A DNA stretch of 51,899 nt, taken from positions 1 to 51,899 of the forward strand of contig JANMDR010000274.1 in NCBI GenBank assembly GCA_031376425.1. Reading direction: 5' to 3'. A model generated the notes under the pieces. It was given only the letters and a program-made list of their open reading frames with translations, did no database searches and was not told where the DNA came from. Each line of letters opens with the position of its first letter. Position 1 is the stretch's first letter. The translations under genes and the position numbers were made by a program. Origin of the DNA: JANMDR01 sp031376425. Its GTDB lineage: Bacteria > Pseudomonadota > Gammaproteobacteria > Burkholderiales > Usitatibacteraceae. Below are positions 15,521 to 24,573 of the stretch, piece after piece.

Positions 15521-17773
15521 ATGAAATTTCGCTTTCCTATCGTCATTATCGACGAAGACTTTCGCTCCGAAAACACCTCCGGTTTGGGCATTCGCGCCCT
15601 TGCCGCCGCGATGGAAAAGGAAGGCATGGAGGTACTTGGTGCCACCAGCTATGGCGATCTTTCGCAATTTGCTCAGCAGCAAAGCCGTGCATCCGCCTTT
15701 GTACTATCGATCGACGATGAGGAATTTACACCTGGTCCTGAGCTTGATCCGGCGGTCTTGAATCTCCGTAAATTTATCGAAGAAATTCGCTTCAAGAATT
15801 CAGAAATTCCAATTTACTTGTATGGCGAAACAAAAACCTCACGCCATATTCCTAATGATATTTTGCGTGAACTGCATGGCTTCATTCACATGTTTGAAGA
15901 CACGCCAGAATTTGTGGCACGCCATATTATTCGCGAAACCAAGAGCTACTTAGATTCCCTAGCGCCGCCATTCTTCCGTGCGCTAGTGCACTATGCGCAA
16001 GACGGTTCCTATTCGTGGCATTGCCCCGGCCACGGTGGTGGTGTTGCCTTTTTAAAATCACCTATAGGACAAATGTTTCACCAATTTTTTGGTGAAAATA
16101 TGCTCCGTGCTGACGTGTGTAATGCAGTGGAAGAACTCGGCCAATTGCTGGATCACACCGGCCCCATTGCCGCTTCAGAGCGCAACGCCGCACGTATATT
16201 CGATGCGGATCATTGTTATTTTGTCACCAATGGCACTTCCACTTCCAACAAAATTGTGTGGCATGCCAACGTCGCGCCGGGTGACATTGTGGTGGTTGAC
16301 CGTAACTGCCATAAATCAATTTTGCACTCCATCATCATGACCGGTGCTACCCCTATCTTTTTGATGCCCACACGCAACCACTTGGGTATCATTGGGCCGA
16401 TTCCACTGGAAGAATTTAAGCTTGAAAATATTCGCAAAAAAATCGAAGCTAACCCCTTCATTCAGGATAAAAATGCCCGCATTCGCATTTTAACTATTAC
16501 CCAATCCACCTATGATGGTGTGCTTTATAACGTCGAAACACTAAAGGATATTTTAGATGGTGAAGTAGATAATTTGCACTTCGATGAGGCTTGGTTACCG
16601 CATGCCACCTTCCACGAGTTCTATCGCGATATGCATGCCATTGGCCGGGATCGACCCAGACCCAAAAAATCCATGCTCTACGCAACGCATTCCACCCACA
16701 AATTGCTCGCTGGGATTTCTCAAGCATCGCAAATTTTAGTACGCGAACCAGAAACGCGAAAGCTTGATCGCCACTTATTCAACGAAGCTTATTTGATGCA
16801 CACCTCCACGTCGCCACAGTACGCGATCATCGCTAGTTGCGATGTCGCAGCCGCGATGATGGAACCACCGGGCGGTACCGCATTGGTGGAAGAAAGCATT
16901 GCCGAAGCACTGGATTTCCGTCGCGCTATGCGCAAGGTGGATGAAGACTTCGGCCTTGATTGGTGGTTCAAAGTTTGGGGGCCTGAGGAACTAGCACCGG
17001 AAGGCATAGGCTCGCAAAGCGATTGGATTTTGGGGGCAAACGATGATTGGCACGGCTTTGGTAATTTAGCGCCGGGATTCAATATGCTCGACCCAATCAA
17101 AGCGACTATTGTCACCCCAGGCCTAGATGTTTTTGGCAAATTTGCAGCGCAGGGTATCCCTGCTAGCATCGTCTCAAAATTTTTGGCTGAACATGGCGTA
17201 ATCATTGAGAAAACCGGGCTTTATTCTTTCTTTATTATGTTTACTATCGGCATTACCAAAGGCCGCTGGAACACCCTGCTGACGGCGCTGCAGCAGTTTA
17301 AAGACGACTATGATCGCAACCAACCAATGTGGAAAATTTTGCCGGAATTTGTAGCGCATCATCCGCGTTACGAGCGCGTTGGTTTGCGTGATTTATGCCA
17401 GCAAATTCACGATATGTATCGCAAGTTTGATGTCGCCAAGCTCACCACCGAAATGTATTTATCGAGCATGGAACCTTCCATGAGCCCGTCTGAAGCCTTT
17501 GCAAAAATGGCGCATCGCGAGGTAGATCGTGTATCCATTGACGAGCTAGAAGGCCGTGCCACTGCCGTACTGCTAACGCCTTATCCGCCGGGTATACCTT
17601 TGCTTATTCCGGGTGAACGATTTAACCGTACGATTGTGCAATATTTAGAGTTCGCACGCAGTTTTAACACCGCTTTTGTTGGATTCGAAACGGATATTCA
17701 CGGCTTGGTAAAAGAAGATATAAACGGCGTCGCCCACTATTACGTGGATTGCGTTCGACAGGAACGGACATAG
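15521..17773 (+). CDS. Orn/Lys/Arg decarboxylase (PLP fold type I)
   Basis: The 750-residue protein has the layout of bacterial biodegradative basic amino acid decarboxylases. It comprises an N-terminal receiver-like wing domain (FPIVIIDEDFRSENTSGLGIRAL...), the PLP major domain and a C-terminal domain. PLP signatures are the glycine-rich loop region SWHCPGHGGG, FVTNGTSTSNKIV, LHFDEAW and the Schiff-base Lys in ATHSTHKLLAG. Substrate (arginine, lysine or ornithine) cannot be set by eye. Such enzymes consume protons and yield polyamine precursors such as agmatine or cadaverine. The response regulator gene starts 9 bases after its stop, so they are probably co-transcribed. Confidence 0.95.
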   Translation: MKFRFPIVIIDEDFRSENTSGLGIRALAAAMEKEGMEVLGATSYGDLSQFAQQQSRASAFVLSIDDEEFTPGPELDPAVLNLRKFIEEIRFKNSEIPIYLYGETKTSRHIPNDILRELHGFIHMFEDTPEFVARHIIRETKSYLDSLAPPFFRALVHYAQDGSYSWHCPGHGGGVAFLKSPIGQMFHQFFGENMLRADVCNAVEELGQLLDHTGPIAASERNAARIFDADHCYFVTNGTSTSNKIVWHANVAPGDIVVVDRNCHKSILHSIIMTGATPIFLMPTRNHLGIIGPIPLEEFKLENIRKKIEANPFIQDKNARIRILTITQSTYDGVLYNVETLKDILDGEVDNLHFDEAWLPHATFHEFYRDMHAIGRDRPRPKKSMLYATHSTHKLLAGISQASQILVREPETRKLDRHLFNEAYLMHTSTSPQYAIIASCDVAAAMMEPPGGTALVEESIAEALDFRRAMRKVDEDFGLDWWFKVWGPEELAPEGIGSQSDWILGANDDWHGFGNLAPGFNMLDPIKATIVTPGLDVFGKFAAQGIPASIVSKFLAEHGVIIEKTGLYSFFIMFTIGITKGRWNTLLTALQQFKDDYDRNQPMWKILPEFVAHHPRYERVGLRDLCQQIHDMYRKFDVAKLTTEMYLSSMEPSMSPSEAFAKMAHREVDRVSIDELEGRATAVLLTPYPPGIPLLIPGERFNRTIVQYLEFARSFNTAFVGFETDIHGLVKEDINGVAHYYVDCVRQERT

Positions 17774-17781
17774 GCATACAA

Positions 17782-18192
17782 ATGGATGCCGCGCCAACAA
17801 AAAAGCAAGCGCTGGTTGTGGACGATGACGACACTGTCATGGAACATGTTTCCAAGCTCTTGCTTACGCGCGGCTTTGCGGTAGCGCAGGAATATGACGG
17901 TATGGCTGCCTTACAACGATGCCGCGCCGAAAAATTTGATATTGTCGTCTGTGATATTCGGATGCCAAGGCTGAGTGGTATTAGTTTTTTGCGCAATTTA
18001 CGCCAGAGTGAACTGAATACCACGATAGCAAAGTCAGCAATGCCGGTGGTTATGATGTCATCACTGAGCGATAACGCCACGAAACGCGAAATTACCGCAG
18101 CAGGAACCCCCCATTTATTGCTAAAACCCATTAGCGCCGCAGCGCTCGATGCTGTGCTTATAGCGTTAGGTCTCATGGCAAACCCAATTTGA
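17782..18192 (+). CDS. Single-domain response regulator receiver protein
   Basis: The 136-residue product is a lone CheY-like receiver: acidic pocket VVDDDD, phospho-acceptor Asp in FDIVVCDIRMPRLSG, conserved Ser/Thr in VVMMSS and Lys in LLLKPIS. There is no output domain. The frame opens earlier with a TTG at 17749 inside the decarboxylase, but ATG 17782 has AGG at good spacing just after the decarboxylase stop. No histidine kinase is adjacent; the hybrid kinase at 45505 is distant. The next gene, 240 bases on, encodes the giant coiled-coil protein, a possible partner by proximity only. Confidence 0.92.
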   Translation: MDAAPTKKQALVVDDDDTVMEHVSKLLLTRGFAVAQEYDGMAALQRCRAEKFDIVVCDIRMPRLSGISFLRNLRQSELNTTIAKSAMPVVMMSSLSDNATKREITAAGTPHLLLKPISAAALDAVLIALGLMANPI

Positions 18193-18330
18193 AACACGAC
18201 TTGCTATACTGCACTAAGCTACGTTAGGGATTTAGATAAGAAATGTTGCGGGTTTAGTCGCAAAAACAGTATCCCCAGCAAATTTTGCTGTAAGTTACAT
18301 TAGTTTGCGACACAAATCACAAAGATGCGC

Positions 18331-18336
18331 TATAAA
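18331..18336 (+). promoter_or_regulatory. Candidate -10 element upstream of the coiled-coil gene
   Basis: TATAAA at 18331-18336 lies 95 bases before the ATG at 18432. TTGCGA upstream is 20 bases away, too far for a standard pair, so this is a weak promoter candidate in the 239-base gap 18193-18431. The gap otherwise shows no gene. Confidence 0.25.
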
Positions 18337-18431
18337 TAGAGTCTGGTGCGCAGTTCCCCCATCATCCCAACTTTAAATGCTGCAAAAAGCATCTCTTCAC
18401 GCTAAAACCCTAAATCAGAAGTAATAAGAAC

Positions 18432-21400
18432 ATGAGCCGGTTATTTGATTCCCTTCGCGATGCAGAAAATACGCGCGCTAAGTTGCCAGATGCAAATGCA
18501 TCTGAGCCGGGTCAAACTGTAGCCATACCAGGCTTAGATGCTCTCATTGGGGGCGATAAAACATCTGATAATCGTCCGGCTACCGTCACGGCGACCGAAG
18601 CAAAAAAAATGTCCAGCACCGGACGCATTAAGAAAATTTCCGCCTCCACAGAAAGCACCGAAATGGCTGCCGCTGCGCTGGCGCTACCTGATCCAGCGCG
18701 AGACGCAGCATTAGAGCGGGCGCAGAGCTTTCATGAAACCGCGCTTGCCGCGAATGCAAAACTAGCATCAGAAGAAGTTCAACTGGCCGCATTGGCGTTA
18801 CGTAATGCCGCCGAAGACGAAGCCCGCACGGCTGCACAAGAACGCATTCGCGCGGAACGTCTACTACGCGAAAAAGCGGAAGCGCGACTTATTGCCGAAG
18901 TTGAATTAAAGCGCCTAGCGCAAGCTCGATTGAGCGAGGAAGAAGTGGCAACCGCAGCCGCGCGCGAACGTGCGCACGCCGAAGCGCGCGCTGAAGAAGC
19001 CGCCTTAGAACGTAGCCGTTTAGATGCTGTGGCCGTGGCTACCGCCATTGAACGGCAACGTGCAGAGCGCGAATTGCTCACCACAGCGGAAGCTAAACTG
19101 CAAGCCGAAACTGCGCAAAACGAACAGACTGTGCGAATCTTTGCGGCGGAGCAAGAAGGTGCTGCACTGGCTATTTCACGTGAACGTGCCGAACGACAAG
19201 CGCTAGTGCTAAGTGTTCAAAACTTGGAGCAGCAAAAAAAGATTGCCGCCATCGCTCAGACGCGCATCGCAACGGAAGAACGCGCTATTTCAGCGGCGAT
19301 TGCCAAACAGAGTGTTGAGCGGCAACTCCTTACCGAATTAAAACGCGTTAAACAACTTGAAGAATCGGAAGCGCAAAAAGCACTTTTGCGCAGCCAAGCT
19401 GAACGCGAGGCACTCGCGGTTGCTCAGCAACGCGCCGATGAAGAGCAGGCAGCATTAGAGGCGTCAAAAAGAAATTTAGCTTCCATACAATCGGTTACGT
19501 CCGAATCAGTGAGCGCACGTTCTTTAGTGCAAGCAGCCACACTCGCGGCACAACAAAAAATCGTGGTGGATGAAGAAGCAAAACAAGCAGCACGCGAGCA
19601 ATTAAAGCAAAAAAACTTAACCCTAGCCGCACTGGCCGAACAAGCCACAGCTGAAGCCCATCTTCAAGACGGCGAAACCGCAAAAATGGAGGCTGAGGCC
19701 GATCTTGTTGAAGCGCAACGCAATATCGCTGCTTTAGAGCAACAGAAGCTAGAGGCAGCGGCGGCTAAACGTGTCATCGCAGAAGCCAAACTCGCAAAAG
19801 AAAATATTAAATTGCGGGCGGAGCAGGCAGCAATCGCACTAGCAAATGAACGCGCTAAAGAAGAACTTATTGCAGAAGAAGCGGCAAAAAAAGCATCGAC
19901 TGCGGAACGTGTCGCCCTAGATGAGGCTCAAGCGCGCATCCGCGCTGAAGCGGCACTGAGAGCTTCGGTAAACTCACGAAAGCTTGCCGAAAAACAACAT
20001 ACCACCGACGCGCTTGCGCGTGCCGAGGCGGATCAACTTGCGGCAGATAGCCTGCGCTTGCGACTGCAGGAAGAAGCCCAAGCAGCAATTCGCATTGAAA
20101 ATGATGCTGTCGCCGAAAACCAGCGCCTTGCCGCAGCGCAGGCATTGCTGCTCGTGGAGCAGCAAGCTGCAGCAAGCATCCAAGCACGAATTGAAGCGGA
20201 AGAAAAAGCCAAACAAGCAGCAATTATTGCCACCGAGGCAGAAGCCGCTGCCGCTGAAAATGCCAAGCTACGAGCGCAAGCCGCTGAAACCTTAAGGCTT
20301 GCCGTGATTGCGCGGGAACAGGCAGAGCAGGAAAAATCCGAAAAAGCAGCTGCGCGCGCGCAGGCCGATATTGCCGCCGCGCAAGCCGAAAGCGCCCGCG
20401 CCGCTCAAGAAGCGCAAGCGCTTGCCCGAATCAAAACCGAGGCGGCTGCACACCAGCAGCGCAAAGATGCCGCGCAACAAAGACTTGAAGCCGAGCAAGC
20501 CGCCACTGCCAACGCCAACGCCCGTATAGCCGCTGAGCAAGAAGCGCTAGCGCTAAACGCCGCTGCGACTGCCACCGAGGCAGAAGCCAAAGCACTGGCG
20601 ACTGAGCGCGCCGCCGCCGAAGCAAAACTTAAAGCCGCCGCTGTTGCACGCCAACAAGCAGAACAAAAGAAAATCACCGAGTCTACCGCCCGCGTAGCGG
20701 CAGATAATGCCGCGGCAAAGGCATTGCAAGACCGTATTGCGCAGGATAAATTGACTGTTGCCGGTCACGAAAGTACTGCCGCCATTGAGCAACAGCGTCT
20801 TGATGCGGCGCAGGCTAAGCTTACCGCCGAACAGAATGCGGCGGTTGTGGCACAGGCGCTCATTGACGCCGCCCAGAAAGCTGCAACAATCAGCAAGCAA
20901 GCGTCTGAAATTGAGCGTGCCGCCATTGCCGCAGCAAACGATAGGAATGCGCTTGAAGCGGCAGCAGCAGAGGCGGATCTTGCCCGCAAAGCCGCCGCGC
21001 AACAACAGATTGCTGACGCGCTCGCCCGTACGGAGGCTGACAAAGCGCGTGCTCTTGCCGAAAAAAATCAGGCAGACAAAGAAGCGAAAACGCTAGTACG
21101 CCTGGAAGGCGAAGAAGCGGCCATGCGGGCGCGGCGCGAAGCGGCATTTTCATTATTAGCTGCACAAAAATTGGCCAGCGAACGCTTAGAGGAGCGGGTG
21201 GCCGCCGAAGCACGAATGGCGGAATTAGCAGCACAGGCTGAGCAGGCAGAGGCAGAGGCAAAGGCGCTCTCAGAAAACCGCGCTAAAACAGAATCCAGTT
21301 TACTAGCAGCAACACAAACCAAGATTGAAGCGGAATCACGCGCGGTAAAAGCTGCTGAAGAGCGCATCAAAGCCGATGAGGCACTACGTAGCAAAATGCT

Positions 21401-22892
21401 TGCGCGAAAACAAATTGCCCAACAGCTTAACGACAGCCGTGAGGATCGCGAACGCTTAGAGTCTGAAGCCAATGATTCAACCGGCCGCATCAAAATTCTC
21501 GAACAAACCAATGCATTTGAGGCGCTCGCCATCGGCATGGCGGAACATAGTGCCACTGCAGAGGCGTTGGAGGCTGAAAAACAACGCCTTCGCGCCACCC
21601 GTTTACAGGAACAGCAAAAACTGTTGGCCGCGCGTGCGCAAGCGGAAGAACAGAGTGCGCAGGCCATCATCGCGCGTATTGAGGCTGAGCAACAAGCCGA
21701 GGCGGCAGCCGAAGCACTTGCTGCAAATGAGGCTACGCTTGCCGAAAAAGCAGCGGCACGTGCAATTGCCGAAACAGCGCTTGCTGCGGCGGTCGCTAAG
21801 AAAATAAAAGCCGAAGAAGCCGCATCGCGTCGTGCGCTAACACGTGGTGCCGCAGATGCAAAAGCCGCCGCTGCCGCACGCGAGCGCGAAAAAATTGAAG
21901 CGCTTGCACGCGATCACGCACAAGCCCGAGCCAGCGCCGAGCGCGAGGCCCTAGCCGCAGCCGAACTACGCGCTGTCGCCAACAACGCCGCGCGCGACAT
22001 GACGCGCGCCCGTGAAGATGCCCAACGTTTGCTCAACGACATCACTGGTGAGCGTGCACGCATTGATAAGCGCAATGCTGCCAATGTGGTACCGCAAGCT
22101 GTGCCAGCGAGCAATAAACCCAGCAAAACTATCGCAAAAACACCTCCAGACCTTAGCCCGCAGCATATTGTGGACACGCCAATTTCGAGCGAGACACCCG
22201 ATAATACGACGGCCTCAACACCAACTGAGCAGCCCGCAATAGTCACATCAGCCACAGCAGCCACATCAACATCGACAACCGAGCCTGCAGAAACAAACGC
22301 AACCCATAGTGACGATGCACTGCAATCAGTGCCTACGCTAAGTATCGAAACCACAGTTGCTGCACCCGAAAGTTCGGCAATAGCAGTTACGGCTGAAACT
22401 AATTTACGCGCTGATGTACCGCCCGCAAACGATACCTTGCCCAAAACGGCACAACGCACAGTTACTGATATATCCAGTATAAGCTCTGATAATTCGCTCT
22501 ACCCTGAGCGTAGTCTTCCGCTAAATCGCGAACTAAAAGTTACTCGTTCGCATAGCACGCTGAACAACGCCGCAACGTCTCGCAATATGCATTGGCTTAC
22601 CGTGGCCATGTTGTGCAGTGTATTGACCAGTCTCGGCGTTACCTTCGGGCACTGGCTCAACAACGCACCTAGTACCAACACGAACCCAAAAAACATCACT
22701 GCAAAAGATACTGGAAATCCAACGAATCCGATTAGGGATGTCACAGGTGACCCTGCTAAACCCTCGCTACCGCTACCTAAGATTTCGAGTATTACGCTCG
22801 CACCAACTGAAGATGAAGTGCCGTTGGTGTTGAAACTGTCCCCCATACTTGAATCCAGTATTCAAGGCTCAATTCGCCCACTCAAACGCTAA
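18432..22892 (+). CDS. Giant Ala/Glu/Arg-rich coiled-coil protein with C-terminal membrane anchor
   Basis: The 1486-residue protein starts with a short amphipathic helix (MSRLFDSLRDAEN), reminiscent of N-termini in some secretion and polysaccharide-export proteins, and a linker to ~85. Residues ~85-1205 are an almost unbroken helix rich in Ala, Glu, Gln, Arg and Lys, without Pro, as in long coiled coils. A Thr/Ala/Pro-rich spacer (~1210-1385) follows, then one transmembrane segment (~1387-1409, HWLTVAMLCSVLTSLGVTFG) and a ~75-residue tail. Within the coil, modules recur every 112 residues from 516 (see repeat entry). A fully extended coil would exceed 150 nm. I know no characterised homologue; a cytoskeletal, tether or envelope-organising role is inference. 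Antisense and shifted frames here are long but have compositional shadows only. Confidence 0.85.
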   Translation: MSRLFDSLRDAENTRAKLPDANASEPGQTVAIPGLDALIGGDKTSDNRPATVTATEAKKMSSTGRIKKISASTESTEMAAAALALPDPARDAALERAQSFHETALAANAKLASEEVQLAALALRNAAEDEARTAAQERIRAERLLREKAEARLIAEVELKRLAQARLSEEEVATAAARERAHAEARAEEAALERSRLDAVAVATAIERQRAERELLTTAEAKLQAETAQNEQTVRIFAAEQEGAALAISRERAERQALVLSVQNLEQQKKIAAIAQTRIATEERAISAAIAKQSVERQLLTELKRVKQLEESEAQKALLRSQAEREALAVAQQRADEEQAALEASKRNLASIQSVTSESVSARSLVQAATLAAQQKIVVDEEAKQAAREQLKQKNLTLAALAEQATAEAHLQDGETAKMEAEADLVEAQRNIAALEQQKLEAAAAKRVIAEAKLAKENIKLRAEQAAIALANERAKEELIAEEAAKKASTAERVALDEAQARIRAEAALRASVNSRKLAEKQHTTDALARAEADQLAADSLRLRLQEEAQAAIRIENDAVAENQRLAAAQALLLVEQQAAASIQARIEAEEKAKQAAIIATEAEAAAAENAKLRAQAAETLRLAVIAREQAEQEKSEKAAARAQADIAAAQAESARAAQEAQALARIKTEAAAHQQRKDAAQQRLEAEQAATANANARIAAEQEALALNAAATATEAEAKALATERAAAEAKLKAAAVARQQAEQKKITESTARVAADNAAAKALQDRIAQDKLTVAGHESTAAIEQQRLDAAQAKLTAEQNAAVVAQALIDAAQKAATISKQASEIERAAIAAANDRNALEAAAAEADLARKAAAQQQIADALARTEADKARALAEKNQADKEAKTLVRLEGEEAAMRARREAAFSLLAAQKLASERLEERVAAEARMAELAAQAEQAEAEAKALSENRAKTESSLLAATQTKIEAESRAVKAAEERIKADEALRSKMLARKQIAQQLNDSREDRERLESEANDSTGRIKILEQTNAFEALAIGMAEHSATAEALEAEKQRLRATRLQEQQKLLAARAQAEEQSAQAIIARIEAEQQAEAAAEALAANEATLAEKAAARAIAETALAAAVAKKIKAEEAASRRALTRGAADAKAAAAAREREKIEALARDHAQARASAEREALAAAELRAVANNAARDMTRAREDAQRLLNDITGERARIDKRNAANVVPQAVPASNKPSKTIAKTPPDLSPQHIVDTPISSETPDNTTASTPTEQPAIVTSATAATSTSTTEPAETNATHSDDALQSVPTLSIETTVAAPESSAIAVTAETNLRADVPPANDTLPKTAQRTVTDISSISSDNSLYPERSLPLNRELKVTRSHSTLNNAATSRNMHWLTVAMLCSVLTSLGVTFGHWLNNAPSTNTNPKNITAKDTGNPTNPIRDVTGDPAKPSLPLPKISSITLAPTEDEVPLVLKLSPILESSIQGSIRPLKR
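19977..21320 (+). repeat. Consecutive 336-base (112-codon) modules inside the coiled-coil gene
   Basis: Modules starting at 19977, 20313, 20649 and 20985 (residues 516, 628, 740, 852) each open with a related motif: RKLAEKQHTTDALARAEAD, REQAEQEKSEKAAARAQAD, RQQAEQKKITESTARVAAD, RKAAAQQQIADALARTEAD. Later positions also align, for example ARIEAEEKA with ARIAAEQEA. The period is exactly 16 heptads, so the coil register is kept. A 16-base identity beginning GCCACCGAGGCAGAAG at 20229 and 20571 supports duplication at DNA level. The fourth module is degenerate. Confidence 0.75.
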
Positions 22893-22912
22893 TAGCGCCA
22901 AAACTTTCCACC

Positions 22913-24040
22913 ATGCCCATAAATTTTTGTATTGGCAATATCCGCAATATCCATTATGCATACCAAGGTAAACTATCAGCTTTGGCATTAGCGTTAATAC
23001 TATTCAGTTTAGTTGCAGTCGAAGCTTTAGCGCAAAACCAAACAGCCAAGCCAGCTAGAACGGCCGCAAAATTAGCGCCCGCCCTAAGCTACTCTGCATT
23101 ATTGGCGACAAGCAAACCTGACGATTGGCGAGCGCTGGACCTAGAAAATACTTTAGTGATGGACCTGGATACGTCGCCGGTGCGCCGCATCATTATCGAA
23201 CTCGCACCAAGTTTTGCGCCACTGCATGCCGTAAATATCAAAAAATTGGTGCGTAATAAATATTTTGATGGCCTCCATATCTTGAGATCGCAAGATAACT
23301 ATGTGGTGCAGTGGGGGGAAGCGGAGATTGAGGCCGATGCAAATTCCGCAGTCAGCGCAGCCAACCCAAAACCTGCCACGCTCGTGCCAAGCAAACGCGC
23401 ACTAAATTCTGCTGCCGCCACGTTGCCGCCGGAGTTTACGCGGCCTTTCGGGGTGCAAGCAAATTACCCAGCCTACCCTTTTACGAAATTACCGGATATA
23501 GATGGTTACGCGAAGGAAGTTGGTTTTAGTGCAGGGTTTCCAATGGGGCGCGATAGCGCACGCAAACAAGCGTGGCTTACCCATTGCTATGGCATGGTCG
23601 GTGTGGGGCGTGATAACGCGCTCGATAGCGGCAATGGTAGTGAGATGTATGTCGTAACAGGCCATGCGCCGCGCCATTTAGACCGTAATATCGCCGTTGT
23701 GGGTCGCGTCGTTTCCGGCATGTCTGATATATCGAGCCTACCCCGAGGCACCCGTGAAATGGGCTTCTATGCTTCCGCCGAACATCGCATACCCATCGCC
23801 ACGATCAGAATTGCGGCTGACTTAGCTAAAGAAGCTCAGCCCCGATTAGAAATTATCAATACTGAATCAAAGCTATTCTTAAGCCTAGTCGAAGCACTCA
23901 GAAACCGTGGTAAAGGTGTACCAAACTCTTGGTTCAATGAGCCTGCCGGTCATGTGGAATTATGCAATGTAGCGCTAGCGGTGCGGGAAAAAAATAGTTT
24001 CTCCGGCCCATTTTCTTCTGCCTCTTTTTACTCAGGCTGA
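22913..24040 (+). CDS. Exported cyclophilin-type peptidyl-prolyl isomerase
   Basis: The 375-residue product begins with a signal peptide or signal anchor (LALALILFSLVAVEALAQ), so it acts in the periplasm. A divergent cyclophilin domain follows: MDLDTSPVRRIIIELAPSFAPLHAVNIKKLVRNKYFDGLHILRS, YVVQWGE and GMVGVGRDN. An insert of ~70 residues (SAVSAANPKPATLVPSKRAL...) and a C-terminal extension of ~90 residues make it about twice the usual length. No convincing ribosome binding site precedes ATG 22913, so the start is tentative. It lies 20 bases after the giant coiled-coil gene and overlaps the convergent YaeQ gene by 9 bases at their ends. Confidence 0.85.
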   Translation: MPINFCIGNIRNIHYAYQGKLSALALALILFSLVAVEALAQNQTAKPARTAAKLAPALSYSALLATSKPDDWRALDLENTLVMDLDTSPVRRIIIELAPSFAPLHAVNIKKLVRNKYFDGLHILRSQDNYVVQWGEAEIEADANSAVSAANPKPATLVPSKRALNSAAATLPPEFTRPFGVQANYPAYPFTKLPDIDGYAKEVGFSAGFPMGRDSARKQAWLTHCYGMVGVGRDNALDSGNGSEMYVVTGHAPRHLDRNIAVVGRVVSGMSDISSLPRGTREMGFYASAEHRIPIATIRIAADLAKEAQPRLEIINTESKLFLSLVEALRNRGKGVPNSWFNEPAGHVELCNVALAVREKNSFSGPFSSASFYSG

Positions 24041-24571
24041 TTTTCTTTCTAACCGCAGTGACACCGTATTTTTCCCGTCACTCATCATGATGTCGCCATC
24101 TTGAATGGTGGCGGATATTTTCATATATTTATCAGCAAGCTTTTCCAAGCCATCATTGGCTTCAAACGGCACTTCAACTACCGTAAGATTCTTCACCCGC
24201 GCTAAATCGCCCTGATTTTGCGCCCACCATACATCTACTGCGCGACCACCATAGGCAACCAAGGTTAAGCGTGTAGATCGCCCTGCAGCACGGCGCAATA
24301 GCCTATCATCAGGTAAGCCTAACTCAATCCAGTGCAATATATTGCCAGTTAAATCGCGCGTCCATAATGCCGGTTCATCTTCGGCGGAAATACCGCGCCC
24401 AAACTCCAGCGCCTCCTCAGCAAAGGCAGCAAAAGCCGTCACCCGTATCATCATGCGCAATGAGGTTTCCGACGGATGGCGCGCAATGGTTAGCGCATGG
24501 CTGCCGTAATAACCGCGATCCATATCGGCTACCGACAGCTCCAACTTATGAATAGTCGCTTTAAGTGCCAC
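24032..24571 (-). CDS. YaeQ family protein
   Basis: The 179-residue soluble protein matches the YaeQ family from end to end: MALKATIHKLELSVADMDRGYY, HPSETSLRMMIRVTAFAAFAEEALEFGRGISAEDEPALW and HWIELGLPDDRLLRRA. The fold is related to PD-(D/E)XK nucleases; the physiological role is not settled. It begins 2 bases after the stop of the Lys-rich gene and ends overlapping the cyclophilin gene by 9 bases, tail to tail. It is the last gene of the recQ-S4-Lys-rich-yaeQ series. Confidence 0.92.
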   Translation of the reverse strand: MALKATIHKLELSVADMDRGYYGSHALTIARHPSETSLRMMIRVTAFAAFAEEALEFGRGISAEDEPALWTRDLTGNILHWIELGLPDDRLLRRAAGRSTRLTLVAYGGRAVDVWWAQNQGDLARVKNLTVVEVPFEANDGLEKLADKYMKISATIQDGDIMMSDGKNTVSLRLERKSA

Positions 24572-24573
24572 GG

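Noticed and set aside
18628..22459. Many antisense and shifted frames of 60-200 codons inside the giant coiled-coil gene
   Set aside because: They arise from the Ala/Glu/Arg codon bias of the long gene, are Ser/Ala/Arg or Leu/Pro-rich shadows, and lack ribosome sites or families.
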